Part shown: positions 7,364 to 13,195 of the stretch, piece by piece
How the letters are laid out: each line of letters opens with the position of its first letter
How positions within the stretch are numbered: position 1 is the stretch's first letter
Source: CAYVQA01 sp045119035
Lineage (GTDB): Bacteria; Bacillota_I; Bacilli_A; ML615J-28; CAG-313
Assembly: GCA_045119035.1 (NCBI GenBank)
Contig: JBGVCU010000033.1
Location: 1 to 13,195 of the forward strand
Length of the DNA stretch: 13,195 nucleotides
Direction: 5' to 3'
Made by a program: the position numbers and the translations under genes
The notes under the pieces: generated by a model
Databases searched by the model: none
Seen by the model: the letters and a program-made list of their open reading frames with translations, nothing else
What the model was told of the DNA's origin: nothing

Positions 7364-7873
7364 CTATAAATTGATTTTATATAAATCATCAATCAATATA
7401 ATATTGTTATTATATTTTTTTGAATTATTTAAATAATATTCGTTTTCTTCAATTAAATCAACAATTGTAATTTCATTTGATGTGAGTCTTTGTTCAATTA
7501 CATTTTCATATTTTATAATATCGTCATAATGATTAATAATATATTCTTTAGACATAACTAAACAATAATGCTTGATTATGTTTAAATCATCAGCATTAAA
7601 ATATTTTTTCCAATCGAATGGAATATAACATCCTTCAACAATCATGTTTTGATTATTTTCAATTGCTGTTTTGATCATTTCAACTACAATTGGCCATAAA
7701 TAGTCTGTAAGTTCTACATCACTACTTAATGGAGTAAGGTGAGTCTGGTTACTTCTAATTAATCCCATTTTTAAATGGTCAATTGAAAGATATGGATATT
7801 TATGTTTTTCTAATAATGTTTGAGCAAGTTTTGTTTTTCCTGTATGAGTTGCTCCTGTAATTAAAATAATCAT
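7364..7873 (-). CDS. Small P-loop NTPase, adenylate kinase/phosphoglycerate-kinase-like
   Basis: A 169-residue protein with an N-terminal Walker A motif GATHTGKT (7-14) directly after the first beta strand, an SIDHLKMG segment (30-37) where nucleoside and sugar kinases place a substrate-binding Asp, and a Walker B-like strand NMIVEGCYIP at about 76-85. This is the compact P-loop kinase fold, often annotated as AAA ATPase, 2-phosphoglycerate kinase or zeta-toxin-like. The zeta-toxin idea is weak because there is no neighbouring antitoxin. The start is set by GAGGAA 8 nt before ATG. It ends in TAG, overlapping the ribosome site of the membrane methyltransferase gene, with which it forms a two-gene operon. 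Substrate unknown. Confidence 0.75.
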   Translation of the reverse strand: MIILITGATHTGKTKLAQTLLEKHKYPYLSIDHLKMGLIRSNQTHLTPLSSDVELTDYLWPIVVEMIKTAIENNQNMIVEGCYIPFDWKKYFNADDLNIIKHYCLVMSKEYIINHYDDIIKYENVIEQRLTSNEITIVDLIEENEYYLNNSKKYNNNIILIDDLYKINL

Positions 7874-7911
7874 AAAATTAATTCCTCGTAAAATTTATAA
7901 TTAGTTAATTA

Positions 7912-7920
7912 ATTATAACA
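7912..7920 (-). promoter_or_regulatory. Extended -10 promoter of the P-loop gene
   Basis: TGTTATAAT on the minus strand (7920-7912), a perfect TATAAT with the TGn extension. The -35 position is poor (AAGATT) and overlaps the terminator hairpin of the preceding gene. The start would be near 7905, giving a short leader. Confidence 0.6.
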
Positions 7921-7930
7921 TATTTAAAAT

Positions 7931-7959
7931 AAAAAATCTTGATATTTATCAAGATTTTT
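7931..7959. terminator. Terminator after the EamA transporter gene
   Basis: A near-perfect inverted repeat pairs 7932-7944 with 7947-7959 (ATCTTGATA/TATCAAGAT core). The pairing leaves only a tiny loop. It has A and T tracts at both ends. It lies just downstream of the EamA stop on the minus strand. Confidence 0.8.
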
Positions 7960-7967
7960 ATTTAATA

Positions 7968-8864
7968 TTATAAGCTAAACACAATGATTAATACAATACC
8001 ACTTGTTAATAAGAATAAACCAAGCAATGATTTCTTATTAAATTTTTCTTTTAATAAAATAAATGATAAGAACATTGTTAATAAAATAGATAACTTACTA
8101 ATTGAATTTACAGCAATTGGATTAGATCCTAAATAGTTAAGTGCAGCATATTCACATAACCATGCTCCACCAGTAGCAATACCTGATAAAATTAAAAATA
8201 TCCAAGATTTTATGCTAATATTCTTGCTTCCAGCATAGTCTTTTCTAAATAAAACAATTAATCCAGCAAATATGAATACCACAATTGTTCGATATAATGT
8301 TCCCATATTGCTTGGGATATTTTTAAGACCTAGTTTTACAAATAGAGCAACAAGTGCAGCAAATACTGAAGACAATATAGCATATATTAACCATTTTTTT
8401 GATTTTGCATCTTTAACATCTTGTTTTCCAATCATTAAAATTGTTCCAACTAACATCAGTAACATTGAAAGTATTAACATAAGAATAGTTACTATGTCAC
8501 CGTTATTTGTTGTTGCGTTAAAGAAGAAGATGATAAATAAAATGCTTGTTAAAATAAAACTAGATTTATCAATTGGAGCAACTTTATTAATGTTTCCTAG
8601 TTTTAATGCTCTATAATAGCATAACCAAGAACATCCGGTTGCTAGTCCTGATAAAACAAGAAAAATCCAATTATCAAGTTTTAATGTACTGGTTTTTGTT
8701 ATATCTTTTGTAACTATACAAAGAATTAAAGAACAAATAATTACAACTCCAGTTCTTACAAATGTTGCAAAGTTAGAGTTGACATTTTTTATTCCAATTT
8801 TTGCTAGTATTGTAGTCATTGATGTAAAGAATGCACCTAGTAGTGCAAGTATTATCCATATCAT
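7968..8864 (-). CDS. EamA-family (DMT superfamily) transporter
   Basis: A 298-residue inner membrane protein with ten predicted membrane helices, made of two tandem EamA units (about 1-145 and 157-298). The duplication is plain in the sequence: LAKIGIKN/FVKLGLKN near 20-27 and 175-182, and WIFLVLSGLATG (66-77) against WIFLILSGIATG (221-232), each followed by a W-L-C-x-Y segment. Drug/metabolite transporters of this type move small metabolites or amino acids; the substrate cannot be inferred. The start is set by AAAGAGGT before ATG. It has its own strong promoter and its own terminator, so it is a single-gene unit between the mscS and P-loop operons. Ten helices and full length mean it is intact. 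Confidence 0.9.
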   Translation of the reverse strand: MIWIILALLGAFFTSMTTILAKIGIKNVNSNFATFVRTGVVIICSLILCIVTKDITKTSTLKLDNWIFLVLSGLATGCSWLCYYRALKLGNINKVAPIDKSSFILTSILFIIFFFNATTNNGDIVTILMLILSMLLMLVGTILMIGKQDVKDAKSKKWLIYAILSSVFAALVALFVKLGLKNIPSNMGTLYRTIVVFIFAGLIVLFRKDYAGSKNISIKSWIFLILSGIATGGAWLCEYAALNYLGSNPIAVNSISKLSILLTMFLSFILLKEKFNKKSLLGLFLLTSGIVLIIVFSL

Positions 8865-8889
8865 ATTTTATACCTCTTTTTGGAGAAAT

Positions 8890-8919
8890 ATTATAACATA
8901 CATTGGTAAATATTGTCAA
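8890..8919 (-). promoter_or_regulatory. Strong promoter of the EamA gene
   Basis: On the minus strand there is a consensus TTGACA (8919-8914), an 18-nt spacer and TATAAT (8895-8890) with the TGn extension (TGT). This is the best consensus promoter in the window. The predicted start is near 8883, about 20 nt before the ATG. Confidence 0.88.
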
Positions 8920-8968
8920 TAAATATATCTTGATATGTAAATTTAGTTAAGATTATTAAAATACGCGT

Positions 8969-9002
8969 AAAAAAACTTTGTCTATTTTTAAAAGACAAAG
9001 TT
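8969..9002 (-). terminator. Terminator after the MscS gene
   Basis: A 10-bp stem, AACTTTGTCT (8974-8983) with AGACAAAGTT (8993-9002), has a 9-nt loop. On the minus strand it is followed by seven T (complement of 8969-8975). It ends the tRNA-mgsA-mscS region before the EamA promoter. Confidence 0.9.
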
Positions 9003-9011
9003 AAATAATAT

Positions 9012-9854
9012 TTATTTTGTAATATGAACATCTAGTTTATTGTATGGAATTTCGATATTATTTTTTGCAAATACTACTGGTACTTGACTCATCATAAACC
9101 AATAAATATCCCAATAATCTTCTTTATTACACCAACATCTTACTGTAAAATTAATAGAAGAGTCAGCGTGTTCACTTATAGATACAAAAGGTTCTTTTTC
9201 TAATAATACTTTATTATGGCTTTTTAGTAAGTTTAATAAACATTGCTTAGCAAGTTCTAAATCTGCATCATAGCTTACAGAAAATACCATGTCTACACGG
9301 CGTGTATCTTTAGCAGTTACATTGACAATAACATTATTTGCTAGACTTCCATTTGGAATATGGATAACTTTATTATCTGGTGTTACGATTTCTGTATAAA
9401 ACAATTTAATGTTTTCTACAGTACCACTTTCTCCATTAGATGTAATAAAATCGCCAAGTCTAAATGGTCTTGTAAATATAATAATGATACCACCAGCAAC
9501 ATTTGATAATGCACCTTGAAGCGCAAGACCAAGTGCAAGTCCCATTGAAGCAATAGCAGCTGTAATTGATGCTGTTTCAATTCCGATAAATCCTACAAAA
9601 CAAATAATGATTAGTACTTTAGCTAAAACTCTAATTGTTGATACAATTACTTTTGATATTGTTTCATCAGCATCTCTTTGTTTTAATTTTAAAGCTATCT
9701 TTTTAGTGATTGAATTAATAATTTTAAATGTTATAATTAATAAAAGTAAACCAATAATTAGTTTAAGACCAGTTGTAATACACCAATGTATAAAAGTTGA
9801 TAATAATGAATTCCAATCAATAACAGGTGTTTGTGTAGTCTCAGTTAAAAACAT
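9012..9854 (-). CDS. mscS: MscS-family small-conductance mechanosensitive channel
   Basis: A 280-residue channel protein, close to the length of E. coli MscS (286). It forms a heptamer in the membrane and opens under tension to release solutes during osmotic downshock. TM1 is at about 26-47 and TM2 at about 68-92. The pore helix TM3 (about 96-128) has the Gly/Ala packing pattern GLALGLALQGALSNVAGG, followed by TRPFRLGDFI, the family hallmark. The beta domain with HIPNGSLANN (165-174) and the alpha/beta vestibule follow. The start is set by GAGGAA. It begins 38 nt after mgsA with no terminator between them, so the two genes are likely cotranscribed. Confidence 0.94.
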   Translation of the reverse strand: MFLTETTQTPVIDWNSLLSTFIHWCITTGLKLIIGLLLLIITFKIINSITKKIALKLKQRDADETISKVIVSTIRVLAKVLIIICFVGFIGIETASITAAIASMGLALGLALQGALSNVAGGIIIIFTRPFRLGDFITSNGESGTVENIKLFYTEIVTPDNKVIHIPNGSLANNVIVNVTAKDTRRVDMVFSVSYDADLELAKQCLLNLLKSHNKVLLEKEPFVSISEHADSSINFTVRCWCNKEDYWDIYWFMMSQVPVVFAKNNIEIPYNKLDVHITK

Positions 9855-9892
9855 GTTATTTCCTCTTTTCTAATGAAATTAAAATATAATAA

Positions 9893-10261
9893 CTAGTCGT
9901 TTAATAGTTCTTTTAAAATAATTTCTGCACTTGCAAGATTTGTAGCAAGTGGAGTATTTGTAACATCACATAAACGAAGAAGAGCAGATACATCTGGTTC
10001 ATGAGGTTGTGCAGTAAGAGGATCACGTAAGAAAATAACTAAATCTAGTTCAGAATTGGCAATCATTGATCCAATTTGTTGGTCTCCTCCAAGAGGACCG
10101 CTTTTCATACGATTAATTTTTAATCCAGTTTCTCCCATGATTAAAGTTCCTGTTGTACCAGTTGCATATAATTCATGTTTTGCTAGACCATCTTTATATT
10201 TTTTGGCAAGTTCAATCATTTTATTTTTCTTTTTATCGTGAGCAATAAGAGCTATTTTCAT
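9893..10261 (-). CDS. mgsA: Methylglyoxal synthase
   Basis: A 122-residue enzyme that converts dihydroxyacetone phosphate to methylglyoxal and phosphate, a glycolytic bypass that relieves sugar-phosphate stress. The active-site landmarks match E. coli MgsA: AHD (7-9), ATGTTG (33-38, phosphate binding), SGPLGGDQQ (54-62, with Asp60 equivalent to catalytic Asp71), RDPL (79-82) and His87 in QPHEPD (equivalent to His98). The length is that of the short Gram-positive form. The start is set by GGAGAA before ATG. It lies 37 nt downstream of tRNA-Leu with no terminator or clear promoter of its own between, and precedes mscS. Confidence 0.96.
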   Translation of the reverse strand: MKIALIAHDKKKNKMIELAKKYKDGLAKHELYATGTTGTLIMGETGLKINRMKSGPLGGDQQIGSMIANSELDLVIFLRDPLTAQPHEPDVSALLRLCDVTNTPLATNLASAEIILKELLND

Positions 10262-10298
10262 ATTTTTCTCCTAAAATATTTATAAATATTTCATATAT

Positions 10299-10383
10299 TG
10301 GTGCCACTGGTCGGACTCGAACCGACATGTCTTGCGACGCTTGATTTTGAGTCAAGTATGTATACCAATTTCATCACAGTGGC
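10299..10383 (-). tRNA. tRNA-Leu, anticodon CAA
   Basis: An 85-nt class II tRNA. The acceptor GCCACTG (10383-10377) pairs with CAGTGGC (10309-10303), followed by discriminator A and an encoded CCA. The anticodon stem CTTGA/TCAAG encloses the loop CTCAAAA, giving anticodon CAA (reads UUG). The long variable arm (GTC-GCAA-GAC) is typical of tRNA-Leu, and the T arm contains GGTTCGAGTCC. It is transcribed from the TTGCAA/TATAAT promoter about 50 nt upstream and leads directly into mgsA. Confidence 0.97.
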
Positions 10384-10397
10384 ATTTTGTAAGTTGC

Positions 10398-10426
10398 TTG
10401 AAAAAATTTTGATATTCTTGTATAAT
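10398..10426 (+). promoter_or_regulatory. Promoter of the acyltransferase gene
   Basis: TTGAAA (10398-10403), a 17-nt spacer and TATAAT (10421-10426). The predicted start is near 10433, about 54 nt before the ATG at 10487. The promoter lies within the leader region transcribed from the opposing tRNA promoter. Confidence 0.8.
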
Positions 10427-10440
10427 ATATTACAGAAATG

Positions 10441-10469
10441 ATTATATCATAATTATTGATTAATTGCAA
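10441..10469 (-). promoter_or_regulatory. Promoter of tRNA-Leu (and probably mgsA-mscS)
   Basis: On the minus strand TTGCAA (10469-10464), a 17-nt spacer and TATAAT (10446-10441) with a TGA extension. The predicted start is near 10434, giving a leader of about 50 nt ahead of the tRNA 5' end. The -35 hexamer and the segment ATGATATAATC are identical to those in the 6S-like RNA promoter. Confidence 0.82.
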
Positions 10470-10486
10470 GAAATATAGGAGCATTT

Positions 10487-11722
10487 ATGAAGAAAAAAGA
10501 TAATCTAAAACCAAATGGATTTGCGTATTTTATATATTATTGTTATGCTAAAATTACAGCTTTCTTAAGAGGATATAAAATTAATAATAAAGTATTAAAA
10601 GAACAAGTTAAAAAAAGTAAAAAAGAAAATAAAGGATTCATGGTTATTTATAATCACTCTGGTTTTTATGATCATGTTGCTGTAACAGCAGGAATGGGTG
10701 GACATAAAACAAATTATGTATTAGCAAAATACTTTACATACCAAAAAGCTATTTTTACAGTAACTGGTTGGGTTAAAGCCATTTTTAAAGACCAATTTAC
10801 CCCTGATTTACAAGCTATAAGAAAAATGAAACGTGCAATTGATCGACCAGGTATTATTGCAATCGCTCCAACAGGTCAAATTTCTGTTGATGGTGGAGAA
10901 CAATTTATGTCATTTGGTATTGTTAAACTTGTTAGACTTTGTAAATGTGACGTATTAGGATATAAAATTCAAGGGATGCATTTTGCTAAGCCTAAATGGG
11001 CTTTAACAAAAAGAAAATGTCAAGTAACTTGTGAATTTGTAAAAGTTATCGATAAAGATGAACTTGCTACTTTATCTGATCAAGAAATATTCAATAGATT
11101 ACTTGAAATTGGTTCACTTAATCTTCAAGATTATCAAGAAAAAACTATGTCTGTTATTAAAGGTAAAGATTTAGCAATGGGGCTTGAAGGTGAACTTTAT
11201 ATGTGTCCAAAATGTAAACAAGTACATAAAAATTACTCAAAAGGTAATGAATTAATTTGTAGCGCATGTGGAAATACTGTAACATATAATAAATATGGAT
11301 TCTTAGAAGTTCATGAAGGATCAGTTGGATATCGAAGAGAAGATGAATGGTATAAATTCCAAAGAGAAGAAATCAAAAAACAATTACTTGAAAATGATGA
11401 TTTCCATCTTGAAGGAGAATTTAGTTTACATCGTAATATGAGAAAAGAAAGAGTATTAGAAGAATATTCTGTAGGTACAGTTCATTTAACAAAAGAAAGA
11501 TTATATTTTGAAGGAACTGTTGATGGAAAACCTTATACTAAAGAATTTATGTTAAAGAGTATTTTCCAATTTCCTCACACAACTGGAGTGTCTTTCTTTA
11601 TTCCAGATGATGAAGGTCCGTTTAAATTCTTCCCTACTAAACAAAATACAATTGTAAATCATTTCGTTCAAACAATAGAAGCGATGAGAGAAATAGAAGA
11701 AGCAAAAGGAAAAGTATTTTAG
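10487..11722 (+). CDS. Lysophospholipid acyltransferase-like protein with zinc ribbon and C-terminal domain
   Basis: A 411-residue protein with three parts. Residues about 45-215 are a PlsC-type acyltransferase domain with the catalytic H-x4-D box (NHSGFYD, His57 and Asp62) and a conserved PGIIAIAPTGQIS block (121-133) where the substrate-binding motif lies. Residues 240-261 form a four-Cys zinc ribbon (CPKC and CSAC, Cys240/243/258/261). The remaining 150 residues include a beta-rich region (VHLTKERLYFEGTVDGKPY) that resembles a PH/GRAM-like lipid-binding fold. The domain order recurs, from memory, in Firmicutes proteins labelled 1-acyl-glycerol-3-phosphate acyltransferase. It probably acylates lysophosphatidate or a related lipid at the membrane face. 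There is no transmembrane helix strong enough to call. AGGAG (10477-10481) sets the start. It is followed closely by the rRNA methyltransferase gene. Confidence 0.85.
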   Translation: MKKKDNLKPNGFAYFIYYCYAKITAFLRGYKINNKVLKEQVKKSKKENKGFMVIYNHSGFYDHVAVTAGMGGHKTNYVLAKYFTYQKAIFTVTGWVKAIFKDQFTPDLQAIRKMKRAIDRPGIIAIAPTGQISVDGGEQFMSFGIVKLVRLCKCDVLGYKIQGMHFAKPKWALTKRKCQVTCEFVKVIDKDELATLSDQEIFNRLLEIGSLNLQDYQEKTMSVIKGKDLAMGLEGELYMCPKCKQVHKNYSKGNELICSACGNTVTYNKYGFLEVHEGSVGYRREDEWYKFQREEIKKQLLENDDFHLEGEFSLHRNMRKERVLEEYSVGTVHLTKERLYFEGTVDGKPYTKEFMLKSIFQFPHTTGVSFFIPDDEGPFKFFPTKQNTIVNHFVQTIEAMREIEEAKGKVF

Positions 11723-11766
11723 AAGCTAGATTTTATATCTAGCTTTCTTATTTAAAAGGTGCTAGA
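11723..11766 (+). promoter_or_regulatory. Hairpin with a third copy of its arm next to the rlmD ribosome site
   Basis: Directly after the acyltransferase TAG, AAGCTAGA (11723-11730) pairs with TCTAGCTT (11738-11745) around a 7-nt loop. The T tract that follows is poor, so it is at most a weak terminator. GCTAGA occurs again at 11761-11766, immediately before the ATG, and could pair instead with TCTAGC at 11738-11743, enclosing the AAAAGGTG ribosome site in a 17-nt loop. A regulatory role is inference. Confidence 0.45.
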
Positions 11767-11767
11767 T

Positions 11768-13195
11768 ATGAAAAAAGAAGTAATAATAAATTCTTATTCA
11801 GAAAATTTAAAAGGTTTATTTGAAATTAATAAAACAAAATACGAAGTAGCAGGTGTAATTTCTGGTGAAAAAGTATTAGTTGATATAGATAAAAAAATAA
11901 AACTTTTAAATGTTATTGAAAAATCAAACAATAGAGTAAAAGTTAATTGTCCTATTTATGATATGTGTGGTGGTTGTTTATTACAACATATTAAATATAG
12001 TGAACAATTAAATTTAAAAACAAAGTGGTTAGAAAATTTATTTAAGAAATCGTTTAATAAACATTTTAACATACCACCTGTTTTAGGAATGAAAGAACCA
12101 TTTAATTATCGTAATAAAAATCAAATGGTATTAAAAAAAGAAAAAAATAAACTAATTGGCGGTATGTATCAAGAAGGAACACATAATGTAATTGATCATA
12201 CAAATTGTTTAATTCAAGATACTGTAATAAATAAAGTTCAAGAACAAATAAAAAAACTTATTATAGATTTTAAATATTCTGTTTATGATGAAGATAAAAG
12301 AATTGGTTTATTTAGACATGTACTTGTAAAAAGATCAAATACTACTAAAGAGATCTTAGTTGTTTTAATAACAACAAGCTTAGATTTTCCAGGTAAAAAT
12401 AATTTTATTAAAGCAATTACTAAATTAAATAAAGAAATTACTTCAATTGTTCAAAACGTAAATAATAGAAAAACAAGTGCTGTACTTGGAGATAAAGAAG
12501 TAGTATTATTTGGTCCAGGTTTTATCTTTGATATTTTATTAGGTAAAAAGTTTAAAATAACCTCTAAATCATTCTATCAAATTAATTCTTTACAAACTGA
12601 AGTTTTATATAGCGAAGCAATTAAACTAGCAGATCTTAAGAAAAGTGATATAGTACTAGATGCATATGCTGGAGTTGGAACAATTGGACTTATTGTAGCA
12701 AATAATGTAAAAAAAGTATTGTCAGTTGAAATTGTAAAAGATGCTGTAAAAAATGGTATTGATAATGCAAAATATAATAAAATTAACAATGTAGTCTTTG
12801 TTAATGATGATGCAACAAAATATATTAATAACTTAGCAGCAAATAATCAAAAACTAGATGTTATTATTATGGACCCACCTAGAAGTGGATCTACTATTGA
12901 ATTTTTAAATGCGGTAAAAAGAATTAAACCAAGAAAAATAGTATATGTTTCTTGTAATCCGGTAACACAAGTAGAAGATTTAAAAAATTTAATAAGTATG
13001 TATGATATTAAACATATTCAAGGAGTTGATATGTTTCCACATACATCTCATGTTGAAACGGTAGTTCTTCTTTCCCACAAAAGTTCAGAAAAACATATCA
13101 ACGTAAAAGTGGACTTTGATACTAATGAAGGTAAAAAGTTTTTGGATGAGGTTATAGATGCTGTAGATTCCAGAAAACAACCTGAAAGAGCTTCG
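11768..13195 (+). CDS. rlmD: 23S rRNA (uracil-5-)-methyltransferase, RlmD/RlmCD type, 3' end outside window
   Basis: The frame is open for 476 codons to the window edge, so the C-terminus is missing. The enzyme places a methyl group on C5 of uridines in 23S rRNA, using S-adenosylmethionine. A compact TRAM-like domain (about 1-50) precedes the 4Fe-4S cluster ligands Cys61, Cys67, Cys70 (CPIYDMCGGC) and Cys147 (HTNC). The Rossmann methyltransferase domain has DAYAGVG (298-304), DPPRSG (369-374), the nucleophile Cys396 in SCNP and the general base Glu430 in HVET. Typical RlmD ends shortly after LLS (434-436). Here an extra segment starting KSSEKHINVKVDF continues past the window end. AAAAGGTG sets the start. 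It may be cotranscribed with the acyltransferase. TrmA is excluded by the Fe-S cluster; RlmD and the dual-specificity RlmCD cannot be told apart from sequence alone. Confidence 0.93.
   Translation, partial: MKKEVIINSYSENLKGLFEINKTKYEVAGVISGEKVLVDIDKKIKLLNVIEKSNNRVKVNCPIYDMCGGCLLQHIKYSEQLNLKTKWLENLFKKSFNKHFNIPPVLGMKEPFNYRNKNQMVLKKEKNKLIGGMYQEGTHNVIDHTNCLIQDTVINKVQEQIKKLIIDFKYSVYDEDKRIGLFRHVLVKRSNTTKEILVVLITTSLDFPGKNNFIKAITKLNKEITSIVQNVNNRKTSAVLGDKEVVLFGPGFIFDILLGKKFKITSKSFYQINSLQTEVLYSEAIKLADLKKSDIVLDAYAGVGTIGLIVANNVKKVLSVEIVKDAVKNGIDNAKYNKINNVVFVNDDATKYINNLAANNQKLDVIIMDPPRSGSTIEFLNAVKRIKPRKIVYVSCNPVTQVEDLKNLISMYDIKHIQGVDMFPHTSHVETVVLLSHKSSEKHINVKVDFDTNEGKKFLDEVIDAVDSRKQPERAS

Noticed and set aside
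7364..7873. Zeta-type toxin of a toxin-antitoxin pair
   Set aside because: Only the P-loop kinase fold is shared. There is no small antitoxin gene beside it, and it is coupled to a membrane methyltransferase gene.
10274..10291. An 18-nt perfect palindrome (AAATATTTA and its complement) between tRNA-Leu and mgsA as a terminator
   Set aside because: It consists only of A-T pairs and has no T run after it on the minus strand. It is just upstream of the mgsA ribosome site and looks like base-composition noise.
1..13195. CRISPR array, IS element, prophage or defence island
   Set aside because: No spaced direct repeats, transposase, integrase or phage proteins were seen. Gene content and composition are uniform and housekeeping in character.

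Overview
The window comes from a low-GC bacterium, most likely an uncultivated gut-type member of the Bacillota (class Bacilli or a Mollicutes-adjacent lineage). The evidence is AT-rich coding sequence, strong AGGAGG-like ribosome sites, TTGACA/TATAAT promoters, a tRNA with an encoded CCA, and typically Firmicutes families (DegV, M42 peptidase, methylglyoxal synthase, an acyltransferase with a zinc ribbon, an extended RlmD). Trp is encoded by TGG and one gene ends in tandem TGA codons, so the standard bacterial code applies and this is not a UGA=Trp mycoplasma. The lineage is an inference; there is no rRNA here.

Layout. Positions 1-393 hold no protein gene. They carry a bidirectional terminator hairpin (54-102) and, on the minus strand, a strong promoter followed by a ~172-nt rod-shaped RNA with a closing stem, a central bubble and an apical stem. 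I read this as 6S RNA (ssrS/bsrA type). An AGCS sodium:alanine/glycine symporter lies upstream of it on the same strand (394-1632). A plus-strand operon follows (1780-5394): argS, an M42 metallo-aminopeptidase and a DegV lipid-binding protein, ending in a perfect inverted-repeat terminator shared with the opposing gene. From 5418 to 10383 everything is on the minus strand. In order of transcription this is tRNA-Leu(CAA), mgsA, a MscS channel, an EamA transporter with its own strong promoter, a P-loop kinase-like ATPase coupled to an ICMT-type membrane methyltransferase, and an M20 amidohydrolase. From 10487 the plus strand resumes with an acyltransferase/zinc-ribbon protein and a 23S rRNA m5U methyltransferase that runs off the window end.

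Most genes are housekeeping: translation (argS, tRNA-Leu, rlmD), transcription control (6S RNA), peptide and amino acid turnover (M42, M20, symporter), lipid handling (DegV, acyltransferase), and stress/osmotic functions (mgsA, MscS). I see no phage, IS element, CRISPR array or defence island. The points most worth a second look are the 6S RNA candidate with its predicted pRNA start, the face-to-face overlapping promoters between tRNA-Leu and the acyltransferase gene, the near-identical promoters of the two stable RNAs, the tRNA-mgsA-mscS transcription unit, and the domain extensions of the last two proteins.
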